This document shows, piece after piece, positions 1 through 12,744 of a stretch of 64,000 nucleotides of DNA. Numbering within the stretch: the first letter of the stretch is position 1; each line of letters opens with the position of its first letter. Position numbers and translations under genes: made by a program. Below the pieces are notes generated by a model. The model searched no databases. It was not told where the DNA came from and was given only the letters and a program-made list of their open reading frames with translations. The stretch is taken from NCBI GenBank assembly GCA_016801885.1, contig CM028889.1:9983001-10047000 (forward strand). Direction: 5' to 3'. This stretch comes from Toxotes chatareus. Its lineage: Eukaryota; Chordata; Actinopteri; Toxotidae.

Positions 1-3000
1 TTAATCTTTAGCCTGTGCAAATTCCACAAAGCATCTTTTCTCAGGTCAAATTCCCTGTTCTATTTGTATGTGAGTGTGTGTTGCTCTGTATATCCCAAGG
101 TGGGGTGAGCAAGGCAGTGGCATGGCATTAACACTAAACACCTTTTGAATGTTAAAATCTAGTTAAGAATCAGTCAGGAGTGAAACAAAATAACAACTCT
201 TGTTATTTTGGCTGTTTACTGACAAGGAAGACACTGCACTAAGAAAACTACAAAGTATTCGAAGAGTGAGGATTCCTCAGGATGATTTGTTTTATTTCCA
301 CAGGTTGGGATGCCAAATGAGTCATGATAAATGAAGCACTTACAATTATATTATTTTTATTTGCAGGCTAAATTCACTTAATGCAGGTTTTAACTGCACT
401 CTTAATAAATACTTGAAGCAGTACTTGAGCAAATTATGTCAGTTCACATATAACAACATATCTCCATTACTAAGATGGTTTTAAGATGGAAACAACAGAG
501 AATCAAGCTATGACCCGGATTTTCCACTGTGCATGTGTGTGTGTGTGTTTAGCTGGGGCAGGACTGGCAGACATCCTGAGGAAGGCCAGTCGCTGATAAG
601 GCCTTCAGGCAGGGAAAAGACTGTTTATACACTGAAACAGACGCCCAGTGAACTGACCACAGTACACACCTCACTGCTCAAGTGGAAATGACCTGAACTG
701 TGGTGAGTGCTGTGTGTGTGTGCATGAAAAAAGAAGGGAGCAGGAGAAAGCACGAGTGAGAAGAGACAGAAACGAAATAGAAAAAAATAGTCTTAAAGAT
801 AGAAGACTGCTGACTGAAATACATAATAATGCAAGAAAAAACAGCCTTGTCTGGTCTTGCCTAAGAACTTAAGATAGTGAGAAAATGCATTGTAAGAGTG
901 TACAAAAACTAATGTGTGCTGCCCTCTACTTTCCTCTAAAATCACATGGGACACTGTGCACCTTACTTAAGCAGTTTCTAATTCTCTGTCATTTGTTCTA
1001 CTCTATATGTAGGTGTAATCACTATGTAAATGTGCAGGATGACAAGGAGGCGAAATGAATGCAGAGACAAAAAGGCCTCCTTGTTGGCATGCAAGAAAAG
1101 CTCAGACAGACAACAGAGAAACAGAGAGAGTGGACACAAAAGACGCCATTCTAGGTTCAGCTGATTTCGTCCTCTGCATGCCTCTCTTATTTCTTATGCA
1201 TTCTGACTTGCCCAGATGCTTTCCTTTGTGCACAGCACATTTCCCTGGTTTGTTGTGTCATTTCAGACTCTCATCGGAGGGCCAGCAGAGTCACTACACC
1301 CCACAAATTCTGCTAAACATAACAATGTGTCATTCTAGCTGCCACAGAGAGCTTTGTTTTGAAAGAGAAGTAGAGCGGGCAAGCATCTGTACCATAGTCA
1401 ACAGTATGCATAACAACAGCTTTGGTGTATTTTAACTCTTAAAAAAAACAAAAACAAACAAAAAAAACCAAAAAGCTAAGCTGTGAATACTGCGATACAG
1501 TAGCAAAGTACAGCCAAGCACTTGAAATAAAATGGTTTTTGGATAATGTTTGTCCCTTTGAAAGCACTGCAGCTTGCCTTTGAGTGAGCATGATAGCTTA
1601 TGTGCATTTCCATTCATTTTATTACTTTTTTTATTTGAGTCAATAAACCATAGAACAACAAAATCAGTTTTATTCCTCGTTGGTTCAGTGAAGATTAAGA
1701 TGTGCATCAGCCATCAGAGGAATTTAATCTGGGCAATTTTTGAGCTGGCACGTTTCCATCAGGTGTGAAACAATGCATCCGAAGCTCAATCACAATCTGA
1801 TCAGCTTTCATTGATTTTTAGGAGGAGATCTTGCCAGTGGCTGATGGCAAGAGTGGAAAAAACTGAGAAAGCTAGGAAAAAGAGGAATGCATAGGCCTAA
1901 GAAAAAAATGAAAAGAGCAAAGGAAACAGAGAGAGAGAGTTTTAACATTAAGTGTGGGTGAAGCGTGGCTAAGCAATAACCTGATTGTTGGCTTTGGTCT
2001 GCTTTCTCCCACAGACAGCCTCTTCCTGTAGGGCTGAACTCTGCTGACCTGCTGGGATGGGAGACTACATAGACAATGTACAGGCTGGACTCTAATGTCA
2101 CTAATAATCACAACAGCCAAGAAACCACAGCTAGAAAAGCACTGAGGGAACATTGTACAAAGTAGAGAGATAGTAGAGAGATGTTTGTGTGTCTGTTATT
2201 TTATCTATGTTTTACTGTCTTTATAGTAGCACATGTTGTATTTCTGTCTTTGTTGGCATCTCCTGCTGTTTATCCCAGACCATGAGTCAGCCCTAAAGCC
2301 ACTGAAGCCTAAACAATGACCAGAACAGACAGCCAATGTGTCTCACCCTCCAGCCTACATAGAGGGAGAGTTGGAAGTTGTGCACATAAACAAATGCAAT
2401 GATATACAAGCAACAATGGCAAGCAGTGGCCTTATAGTGGAGATCAAAACTGTCGTGTTGTACTGACTGTGATTGATAAACTAAAGTGGATTACAACTCT
2501 TTGAAAGATGATTTACATCATGTCATGTGTTGGACAGAAACTAACAGCTGCAAGAACAACCCTGTCTCCTTGAATCATTGGAGATTTTATCCATACCACC
2601 CGCTTCTAAACAGAAATGATGAGCAAAATGTTCACAGCTAGTGTTATATAATGGATGAAAATATGAGAATAACTCTCAAAAATGAAATTACATTCAGTAA
2701 TACTGTTCTTTGCCATATATTTCCATTTCCATTAGTTTTACCATCTCCAGGTACAGCTGAGCGTACTGTTTTCCACATTGTACATGTGGAAAACAGCAAT
2801 GTTAGTCAGGAGGCTGCCTCAGCTCTCTCAGCACAGACAATTTGTTGAGTCTGAAAGGAAGCTACATGGGGGTCGCGACCTTGTCTGAACAGTTCCCAGG
2901 AATCTCTACTTACATAAGTGAAAATGGGAGGGGGGAGTGATGCATTGTATGTCAGAGGTGTGTTGATGCTAAAGGGGTTAAATCTATTCTGTTGGTTTTC

Positions 3001-3640
3001 ATGCTGTTAGAGTAATGTGTTATATGTGACAGGTTTGACAGATACGACAACAAAATGTTATTATTACCAAGAAAAGGCCTTAGAGAAATCATGTGAGCCT
3101 TAATCATGCAGTGATGAGGTTTGAAGGTTGTAGGGAGAAACATAATTTTATTCAACATCTACTCATCTCATAGCCTACAATACTCCTACCCTAGGCCAGT
3201 ACTGAGCATTGCTCACACAAAGCACCCATCTCTATCTGCCCCTAGGGAGATGTGTGTGTAATGTTTTCCTTCGAGTTAAAAAGGGAAAACCGCAAGATAG
3301 CTTGTACATAAATGTTTCTAATTCAAACAAAATGCTTTGAATTTTTAAAAACTGGGACCATATGTTGGAAATGGCTTTGGGGATTTGCATAATTGCTGAT
3401 AACAATGGGTGTAATTTCTTTGGGTAAATAAATTGCCTTTTGTGGGAATTTTTTCCTGGTCTGGTTCGAGCAACATGAAAACAAAAAGAATATGGACTCA
3501 GGCGTTTTACTCCTACTCTGTTTTTTTTGTTTTGTTTGTTTGTTTTTTTTATCAGTTTAAGGAGAGGAGATATGGAAATTTAAAAAAAAAAAAAAAAAGA
3601 TGTTGAGAAACTAGGCAGAAGAAGAAGGGGTTACAGCACT
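1..3640. other. Non-coding stretch, no gene found
   Basis: AT-rich DNA with stops in all frames. The open frames here (for example 1055-1435 and 3695-4087) lack codon-like composition, splice context or any similarity I recognise. It contains a short (TG)n tract near 534-547, A-rich runs near 1440-1470 and 3583-3598, and one perfect hairpin (listed separately). It could be intergenic or intronic. Confidence 0.6.
2766..2796. repeat. Perfect 13-bp hairpin
   Basis: The arm CTGTTTTCCACAT (2766-2778) is followed by the 5-nt loop TGTAC and its exact reverse complement (2784-2796). It is too short for a canonical pre-miRNA. It could be a palindromic protein-binding site or chance. Confidence 0.7.
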
Positions 3641-3641
3641 G

Positions 3642-3700
3642 GTGACTCAGCTGGCTGAGCTCCCTACCATGTATGTGAAATCAAGAGTTCAAGTTTGGCT
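3642..3700 (+). repeat. Degenerate tRNA-derived (SINE-head-like) sequence
   Basis: The segment contains an A-box-like word (TGACTCAGCTGG) followed about 40 bases later by a B-box-like GAGTTCAAGTTTG, in the order and spacing of a pol III internal promoter. An A-rich run lies just upstream (3583-3598). The bases do not form a full cloverleaf, so this is more likely a decayed SINE head than a functional tRNA gene. Chance resemblance is possible. Confidence 0.35.
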
Positions 3701-6700
3701 CACAGCCCTTTTCACGTCATACTTGCTCTCTTATCTTTCCTGACACTCTCCATGGATTCCTATCTTGAAAAGCCAGAGTGTCAAACTAATCTGGAAGATG
3801 AAGTGCAACCAAAGGGGAGAGGTTTGTTTATTGGCATTGTAGAGCAACAGCTGCCTACAGCTATAAAGAGAAGAATCAGGGCTGAACCCTTTAATTTCTT
3901 CAGCCTCCTTGTATCACCACCTGTATTTCTCTTTGTGCTTTTCTCCTCTTCTTCTATTATCTGTCTTGCCACACTGGGAAGCACACTAAATACACGAGAG
4001 TGCTGCAGGCAGAGGCACTGCACAAAGAGCAGCAGCAGCAAGATATTGGACAGGGATGAGGAACAAGGCCTGCCAGGTTCCCTGTGACAGATGTGGCGAT
4101 AGAGATGTTGACTCGTCATTCTTTATGTATGGGGTCATTTAAATTGTGTAAATAAAACAACACTTGAGGTTATCATTACTTATATATGATATCTCAACTC
4201 TACCCTTCTGTTCACTGTGGTCGGAGCTCTCTGTAGTGAGTGAAAGAACATAAATATGGGGACTGCACATAATTTATCTCCTGTTCAGTGATGATGGGGC
4301 TAAACAGGAGGATACCTGAGTGTAACTTTAGTTATACAGAATATAATTTTACCCTTTTTTACTCATTTTTACCCTTTGAAAAAGTCATTATTGAATGAAG
4401 TGATGTACAATCCTGAGACTGAAGATGGATTGAGAGTGGCAGAGGGGAGTAAATGGAAGACCAAAAATCACCTGGTGCACAGCAGTGATGGATGAGCAAA
4501 CCAAGATTAACTTAACTTGGGGTCAAGCTTAACATGATGCCATTGTGGCCTTATGTCCCACAGATAACTAAGAGGAATAAGAAAATACAGAGTAAATGGA
4601 AAGACGCTTGGAGAACTGCTGTTACTGACTAGTGGGAGCATGTTCCCTTGTTAGGGTGTGAGCCGTCAGCTCCTACGTGTAGTCCCTACATCACCAAGCT
4701 TCTAGCACCACCTATTTTGCAAGGATGCACACATGGATTTCACTTTACTATTTTCAGTTGTTTAAAAAAAGGGGGGAAAAAAATCAATGGTCATGATGGG
4801 AAATAAGCAATTAGGGCAGGTTGAGAAAAGCAGAAGTGAGATAAATCAAACTGACGGAGATGTCACCACATACATCAGAGAAGATGGAGATGAGGGGATG
4901 TTAATTATTGGACATGTCTGTAGTGCACAGATTGGACTCATTTTGACAACAGGGTTTTTTCATTTTCTTCCTGTTTTGCTGCCAGCCAAGATATCAGTAG
5001 CTCGGGTGTCAGTATATTTTGTATTTTGCAGAAGATTTCAAGAGGGCTTTTGAATACATTCCATTAATTTCTGTGAGAGGAGAGCTGCTTCTCTTCACTT
5101 TTGTCTTTCTGAGCACGTCTGTGCAATCATTTTAATTAACCAAAGTTTTTTTTTTAAGTGTTTTTGATCTTGCGCTGTAAGCACTTTCACAGTGGGTCCT
5201 GACCAACCCATCATTCAGCCCTACTGCAAAATGTAGCTACTTGATTTTCATATTGACAGCAGTGTAGTTTGTTTGCCCTAGAGACACCGGGGAGATGCTG
5301 CGAATGCTGCAGCATCAGCACACAATTTTTCAAAAATGCACACCAACAAACACATAAGAGCGGAAACACAAAGAGTGCATGCAGACCACATTTACAGCGG
5401 GTTGAGAGCATACAATATGTGCACAAATTAGAGGAATACACACCCATGCTCACACACAGATGTTGAGGATCTGGGGCATGCTTAGTTGAACAATGGGGAC
5501 ATCATTTCAATCTCCCCATCCCCTTTTTCATTGTAGCTGAATCCTAAAATCTCATCGACCCCAAATCTATCAAAACAATATGTCCTATGGGGACTACCTG
5601 TTTCTGTGTAGCTAAACCCCTGCTCAACTCACCTCATTCTGTCTCTCACTGTCTAGTAGAAGCAATCCATCTTTGCAATAAACCAGTGTGGGCTGGGAAT
5701 AACTAAGTTACCCAAAATTCATGCTAGAGAAAAGACCAAAGGGTTTATCTGTTCTTAAAGACACAGAGAAAGAAGGAGGTAGAAAGGGACAGCAAAGACC
5801 TCAGCATGTTTATATGGAAACCTCCCAGCACTCCTATTTTTCCGATGCCAAAGCAAACATTTCACAGTGGAGACAAGGGACTGAGACAATGGTTTTCTAT
5901 TTCTGTGGCCAAGAACATGTTGCATTATCTTTGCCAAGTATGTTTGATATGCATGCATATCCGGTCAGATAAAGGTTGAGGGCTTTAAGCATACTGACCA
6001 AACGTGTCAAATACCATCTTGTTTACTTTTAAAATATGATATGATATGATGACATGCCATACATTTTATATACATACAGTATGTATCCACTACCCTGGAT
6101 GATCTAACAATACTGTGGGTTTAAAGCTATGATCATCAGTTTAATTATTTCTGCTTTGGTTCTGAGAAGAAGCCTGTCAGATGGATAAATCAGAGCTGTA
6201 GAAAATTCAGAAAGCTTCTTTGTTGCAGAATTTATTTAAAATTGATCACAAATTTGAAAGTGAATTGAATGCAACTGCTAAATATGTTATCAAAGCATAG
6301 TCTTTAGCTTCTGTGTGAAGTCAGCAGCACATAAAGCAGAATCTTATGCTTAGTAACTGGAGATTTCTTGCTGAAATACTCCTTTGGAGTTGTCACTGAT
6401 TTCTCTCTTTGGAGTTTTTTTTTTCTAGGCCTTTACATTTAATTTTGGACATTTTGTGTAGTTCATGCTCATGTTTTACACTAATGATTTAACTGGGAGA
6501 ATTTAAATCCCATCCAAGCAATGGAAGTGCTCAGATCTTAAGAGTTGCCTAAAATTGTCTATACAGAAACTAAACAGAACTTTTACTTGTGGAACTCCTC
6601 CAGCTTTACAACTCAACTGGGCATATTTTAATACAGAACTGGTGTAATAATAAATAAAGATAGCTTATCTTTGTTACCAGATTCATAGAGTGAGCTGATG

Positions 6701-9700
6701 TAAATTATGTCTGGAAATGAATCAAAAACTGTACAAACAGTACAAAAGCAGGCTGTGGAAAATCTTCAAGCCCCTGTGTTTGTAGTTCTGTATAATGACA
6801 ATCAGCAGCAACACTAGACCAGTTCTCAGATGTTATGCTATGTGACCAGCTGCAGTCATTCAAATGAAATGGAAAATAATTAACAACTATGTCAAAGACA
6901 GTCCAAGAACAATACATGGACATTTAACTACAAACACTGTTGGAGCAGAAAACAATCCATGTTATTAACAGCAATTCATCATTGTATTGTATTTAATTCC
7001 TGTAGGACGATTTATTGTCTTAATTTAATCTTAAAAGATTGAAAATGAATTTTTTTTTCAGGTTTACACATGTATTCTTTGCACCGACATTAACAAACAG
7101 AAGTATACATATTCTCATCCTCACTTGTAAAACAGAGACTACACTCATCATCTAAACAGCCTTAGAAAAACAAGGTTATCTGTGGATTCTGGCATGTATC
7201 CATTCTGACTCCACAGAGACACTCAGCTGGTTTGTTTTCTCATTTTGGGTTAATTTATTTTCTGTTGCTGATTCATTTTCTAAATCTGTTTCTGATATTT
7301 TGTTTGTAAGCCGTGCTGATCTAACACAGTTTTGTTTTTGCTAATTGCTTGAGTTCCAAATCTCCGCATACAGTGCTGACTAAATGGGGACATCTTCAAA
7401 GATGCTTATTTTCTTCTGAGTTAAGGGAGTTTAGGAGAATGCAAGTGTCCACTGAGATATTTGTAAGAATATCATTTTTGAAAATGCAAATGGATTTCAG
7501 ACCAGCACCCCTTTTGTAATTTAACATCTGTGTGTAGTGTAAGTGGAAACAAACCCCTCTCCCTTTCTTATTCTCCACTAATGAGCAGAAAAGGCTGTTT
7601 GGGAACAAACTTTCCCAACTCTGTGCCACCCGGCTCTGGCTTTGAAGTTCCAAATTTTCCTCACCTCGTTAACCATCTCCCACTTTTTTAATCACCAGTC
7701 CGTTTCTGCTTTGCCATGAGCGAAATCGAAAATCTGAAAATAAAACATCTCAGTCTGTGCCATGTAGCGTGAAATATGATAATGTATGTAAGAGAAACAT
7801 TTTCTCGGGGGGAAATTGATTTTCCACTTGATTGCAACTGTGGCATAATCCATCACTTTTGCATCTCGGTGAGCTGAGATGAACAAAGTGTAGGTCAGAG
7901 GGCTGTAGCTGCATTAGCTGCACCTTATATTTTCTGATGTGGTATATTTCCTTTTAAATTGGGGTGTTAAAAACACCTATTTCCCCCGTAACTTGTAGTA
8001 AAAAAACAAGGAGGCTTATTCAGTCATTGGTTGTAACAACAACCCCTGTCATATGGGTACCTGGGTTTTGGACAAAGGTGATGATGGATGGACAGCAGAT
8101 GTGTAACTACACTCTTCTATTGCTGAAGACAGCCTGAGGGGTTGGTGGTAGTGAGAGACTAGAAAAACAACTATTAAACACTGGGTCAGTGCCTGAAAGA
8201 TTTACATATTACAAGAACAGAAACAGGATTCGATACAGGATGATTGATTAGGTTATCAAGAAGCGGAGATTGAAACTGTCAAACAAGGATTTAAAAATGA
8301 GGCCTGAAGTTGTGTTTTGATGTATATGCATTTATTTGGGACAGATTTAATACAAAGGTTCAGTTCAAAACAGGACATAAGCTGAGTGACTCTTTAAGCT
8401 TTCATTGCGTTGAACTGCCTCCTTTTCTTTCATTATAACTTTTCTGATCTCTTCCAACAGAAGGTGTCCAGTGGTACTGAAGTCAAAGACAGAAAACTGT
8501 GTAATATTCCATTTTAATGAGGAAACTCAAACAGCAGATGGAACTGTTCTAAAATTGCAATCATTTCAACTTGGCTGCAGTCAAAATTCTGCATCTACTG
8601 CAAATGAGAGCAACTTTGCAGATTTTATGTCAAACTTCTTAGTGAAGGAGGCTAGCAACAGCAGACCAATAGCCGTAAATTATACAGCATTTATTGTGTT
8701 TAATATCGGTTACTAACCCTGCACTCACTACGATCAAGCAGTATTATTCTGCAATATATCTGGGAAAAAAATGGCTGGACAGTGAAGAGCCTTGTGGGGT
8801 CAATTCATGACCCCATGAGGAAGCAAATGAGTGAAATCTGTGCTGCACCTTCTCTCTCTTCTTTGTGGTTATTGGCAGATTGCAAACCATCACCTACATT
8901 ATTTATGAGTGTGTGTGATTGGTTTAAAAGAAGAGAAAGAAATTACATTATCCTGTCTCCATAATATAACCCATCAACTGGCTTTTGGGTTCCCTCGACC
9001 CTTGACCTTTACTCAGTAATGCTTCAAAACTCTCAATTAGAGACTTTTCCCCAGTAAATATAGCCTAAAAATTGCATGCGTAATCATTAGCCCTGTAAAG
9101 ATCGCATACCAGCCTTGAGCTTATCGATCTCCACTTGGACTGAGGTCTAATCAGGCAGAGTAAATGAAAACACCTGTGTAGGACTGCAGGGCCTTTAAAT
9201 GGGTCACACTCAATGCCGTGGGTGCTGCTTGTTCAGCTAATTGCTGGTTCAGACTAAAAAATGCCTGAGTGAAGATGGAAACAACAGCAAACTTTGCCAT
9301 TCTGTCAACAGACATTTAAAGTACAAAACAAGAAACATTTAATTTGACCTACAGCTTGCAGACTCACTTACACTGCCAGTCCAATACTACTGTCTTCTCT
9401 CTGTCAGACTGTCTCCTTCTGTGCCCCCTGCTCTCCTCTCTCTGATATTTTATTTTTATCATGACTCCTCATCTCTTTTGTCTTTTTAAGCTTGCTGCCC
9501 AGCATGGAGTGTCTTTCTTTCTTCTGCTTCCACAGGCAAGCAGTTAAACCACTCACTTAATCTTATAATTATTGTTTAGGTATTTCTGGCTTACTGGATA
9601 GTACAGAGGCACACAGCATTACAAGAACATGGTGCTGATAATACCACTGAGAGGCCCAATTTAATTGTGTTCAGGCTGGCTTAGTTTCTAGCCAATTTAT

Positions 9701-10740
9701 CTCCTGGTCACAGCTACAAGACGTGAGGGGGAAATATTGATCAGTGCTCTCTTAACACCAGAATACAAGACAGCTGGTAAAAGTTAAGTTAAACATAACT
9801 CTGGAAGTAGCATCAAAAACTGATGATCTACTATTTTGATTTTGTGTAAACAAAGTGACTACACAAGTGGAAAGGAATTTTTAACAAGCTAGAACAGACA
9901 TTAGGGTTTGTACACAATTATATATATCATCATTTCGTACAAATCCCAGCTTCTAATTTAAGGTTTCATAGAGGTCACAGACAGTGTGGAAGTCATTCCC
10001 ATAAAATCCATCCATGATCCCTATGATGTTCATGGGTGGATTCCATGTAAATGGAGACAAAGATTCAAGTCATTAATTCCAAGGGCAGCTTTTATCCTGC
10101 TGTAAACCAAAGAGAAAGACACATAGATAGCCATACTGAGCGTGGAAGGAGGGAGTATTCCCTGAGCCGGGGAGAGATATCAAATGAAATCTGTCTCCCA
10201 CTCCTTTCCTTACCACCTCCTACTCTCTCCTTCAAGGAGAAAGAAGACAGAGAGAAAGAAGGGTTGCCAAGGTCACTTTCATTCTCTCTCTCACTCTCTT
10301 TCGCACCCACACAATCAAGTACAGGCGCATAAATGTATATTCTCAGAGGACGGAGAATAGGCATCATTTCCGCTGATGATGGGAGCCCTGCTTAATTATT
10401 CACTGCAGAGGTAATGTGACTGCCACATATACACACACGAGCACTCTAAACATACCCACAAGTATAGTCTAATGCTTTGTACAGAGCAACATTTTCAGCA
10501 TTAGTCATGTCTGTCAAGTTAAAAGTGACACCTTGCGGAAAAAATTATAGTTGGAAAAACATTATCAAGAGTTATGTGGGGGACACCAAGTTAAAATTAT
10601 GATCACAATGAACTTTTTTAATATTTTCAAATATCAGAATATATAATGATCATAGTACTGTGTTGTACTCTTACGAATCACATGAGACAAGACTCTTCAT
10701 ATGTACATTTTCTACCACCAGCAGTTGGTTTCTGACGAGC
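3701..10740. other. Non-coding stretch, no gene found
   Basis: No spliced or unspliced gene is supported in these 7 kb. All long open frames are under 100 codons and have no recognisable domain. The segment 9050-9300 is richer in homeodomain-type core words (a TAATCATTA at about 9081) and has fewer simple repeats than its surroundings. That makes it a weak candidate for a conserved regulatory element. The rest is ordinary AT-rich DNA with A/T runs. Confidence 0.55.
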
Positions 10741-10745
10741 ATTTT

Positions 10746-10759
10746 GTTGCTATAGCAAC
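10746..10759. promoter_or_regulatory. X-box-like palindrome (RFX-type site)
   Basis: GTTGCTATAGCAAC is a perfect 14-bp palindrome. It closely matches the symmetric X-box bound by RFX-family transcription factors (two GTTGCY half sites head to head). Seen: the palindrome. Known: the RFX preference. Inferred: use as an enhancer element. No gene start lies close by, so a distal role or chance are both possible. Confidence 0.4.
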
Positions 10760-11096
10760 CACTACTAACACTGCATTTCACATCAATTTAACAGACATTG
10801 TTACCTCCACCACTTTGTCAAATTATTGACATGCAGCTTTTATCTACATCACAAACACATTATCTGTTGTTTTTTTGTAGCTGTTTTGTGATTTTAGCAG
10901 AATGTAGTTGTTTTGCAATCAGTTTTCTGGTAACCAAGCCAGCCACATATAAAACAGATATATATTTTATTCTATCTTTTTTTATATTTACTTTTACTCT
11001 AGATATTATGTATACTAAGTAAATTTTTACTGTATTTTTAACAGCATGGTTCTAGGGAATTGTCTTAGTCCCTAGGGGAGGGTTCTAGGGATTGTT

Positions 11097-11265
11097 GGTT
11101 TGTTGGCCCACCTCTTTAGTCCAGACTAAAATATCTCAATAACTACTTCATGGATTGTACAGACATTCATGTTCCCCAGAGGAACCACCCTGAGGTTGAC
11201 ATTTTTTGTTTTTAATGAAATATCTCAACAAGTATTGGATGGATTGCCATGAAATTAGCTGGGAA
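11097..11265 (-). repeat. Dispersed teleost repeat fragment (family 1)
   Basis: The segment carries the words CTTTAGTCCAGACTAAAATA, ATATCTCAA and GGATGGATTGCCATGAAATT. I recognise these as part of a very common fish interspersed repeat, here on the minus strand. Related fragments occur at 20185-20360 and 28300-28622. The family name is not asserted. The copy is diverged and internally deleted. Confidence 0.6.
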
Positions 11266-11269
11266 AATA

Positions 11270-12520
11270 GATGGATAGATGAATTAAACTGACTTGCATA
11301 GAGCTGAGACACAAACAAAAAAGGGATAGAAAAAGCAAACAAAAGTTGAAATGGAAAGGCTGAAAGGTCTACAATGTCTCATTATCTATCTTACTGTCAG
11401 GATAAATATAGCTCAATACAGATGGATTATAAACACATGAGTACATATGCACACACCACACACATTAATCACATGGAGGACACACACAGCAGACAGTACA
11501 CTCACAGTGCACAGGAAGTTCACATACAAAGCACAAGAGCAAAGGTTAAAGGTCGACACGAAGAGGATTGCAGATGAGGGACCCAGAATGTAAAACTACA
11601 TGCATGCACACTCACACGTACTTTGACTGCCTGAGTAAAAACTTTGTATTGCGGTTGTCATGTCATTTTTAGAATATGTTAATTTAATGAAAAATGAGCT
11701 TACACTGCTCCTGTTGACCTTAATGGATTCAATAAATCTCACAGTGCTCCTCATACCCTTATTCTTTCTCCATCTAAAGAATAAGATATCTTGCAATCCC
11801 TCTCTCACCTCAGCCGCATAAATATCCATATCAGTCAGTCTGAACCATATCAAGGGAGCAGACAGACAGAGTAAAAAGACTGCTCTTCCAGCATCATTTT
11901 GTTTCCAAAGCTTCCCAAATTACCAGCTTCTTGAAATAGTCTTGAACTGCTCTCTGGTGAGATGGAATGAGTGTATTTAGGTTCACTGTGGGACAAAGGG
12001 GGAAGATTCAGTGACAATTTCAAGTGACACAGACACACTGTTATAGACACACATATTGTTACACTTGGCAAGACAAAGGCACACATGTATGCACAGACAC
12101 ACAGGCTACAAACTACTGTTTGTTCCTGTGGGCTTTGTCAGATTATTGTGAACTACCATCTGAAACAAAATCACTGGTTTTGCTTTAATTGCAGCTAAAA
12201 ATAATAGGTATGAACAAAAAAAACAATAAACAAGTTTGGAGAGATTGTTTTTATTCCTCAGCAAATCTAACTACAGAGGAAGCACAGCCGACTTGAGACT
12301 CCTCATAAAACTCTGGGTAGAGACTGTTGGTATTTTCAAACCTACAGTTCATTTGCTCTGGTCCAAATCAGTAGATGAGTTTGGAAAAAATTGTGAAGTG
12401 AACCAAAATGCACAATGCAAAGGACAATGTCCTTTGCAAGTCCAGGTAAGACCTTGATAAGCCTTGTGTCTTGTAGTTGGCTCAAACTGCGGTCAGATCA
12501 AAGTCTCATGGACTGAGACC
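11270..12520. other. Non-coding stretch, no gene found
   Basis: CA-rich and AT-rich sequence including a block of imperfect CACACA words at 11450-11500. The open frames are short and unsupported. Confidence 0.55.
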
Positions 12521-12525
12521 ACTTC

Positions 12526-12743
12526 CTCTAAAGCATAGGTGTCAAACCTGTTCCACAAAAGGCCGTGTGGCTGCAGGTTTTTGTTCCAACCAAGCAGCAG
12601 CACACCAGACTTAACTCATTTAATCAACTGATCTCAGTCTTCAGACAGTTGATTGGTCAAACTGTGTGCTCTTCATTGGTTGGAACAAAAACCTGCAGCC
12701 ACACGGCCCTTTGCGGAACAGGTTTGACACCTCTGCTCTAAAG
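12526..12743. mobile_element. hAT-type MITE, complete, with 8-bp target site duplications
   Basis: The element proper is 12534-12735 (202 bp). Its ends are inverted repeats of about 60 bp: the left end begins CATAGGTGTCAAACC, and the right end, read on the minus strand, begins CAGAGGTGTCAAACC. It is flanked by identical 8-bp direct repeats, CTCTAAAG, at 12526-12533 and 12736-12743. An 8-bp duplication with CA(G)...TG ends is characteristic of hAT-superfamily transposons. At 202 bp it cannot encode a transposase, so it is a non-autonomous (MITE) copy mobilised in trans. The central 80 bp are only partly symmetric. The two inverted repeats differ at a few positions, so the insertion is not brand new. 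Confidence 0.85.
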
Positions 12744-12744
12744 G

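Noticed and set aside
3642..3700. Functional tRNA gene
   Set aside because: A- and B-box-like words are present but the stems do not pair into a cloverleaf and no pol III terminator follows at the right place. Kept as a decayed tRNA-derived repeat.
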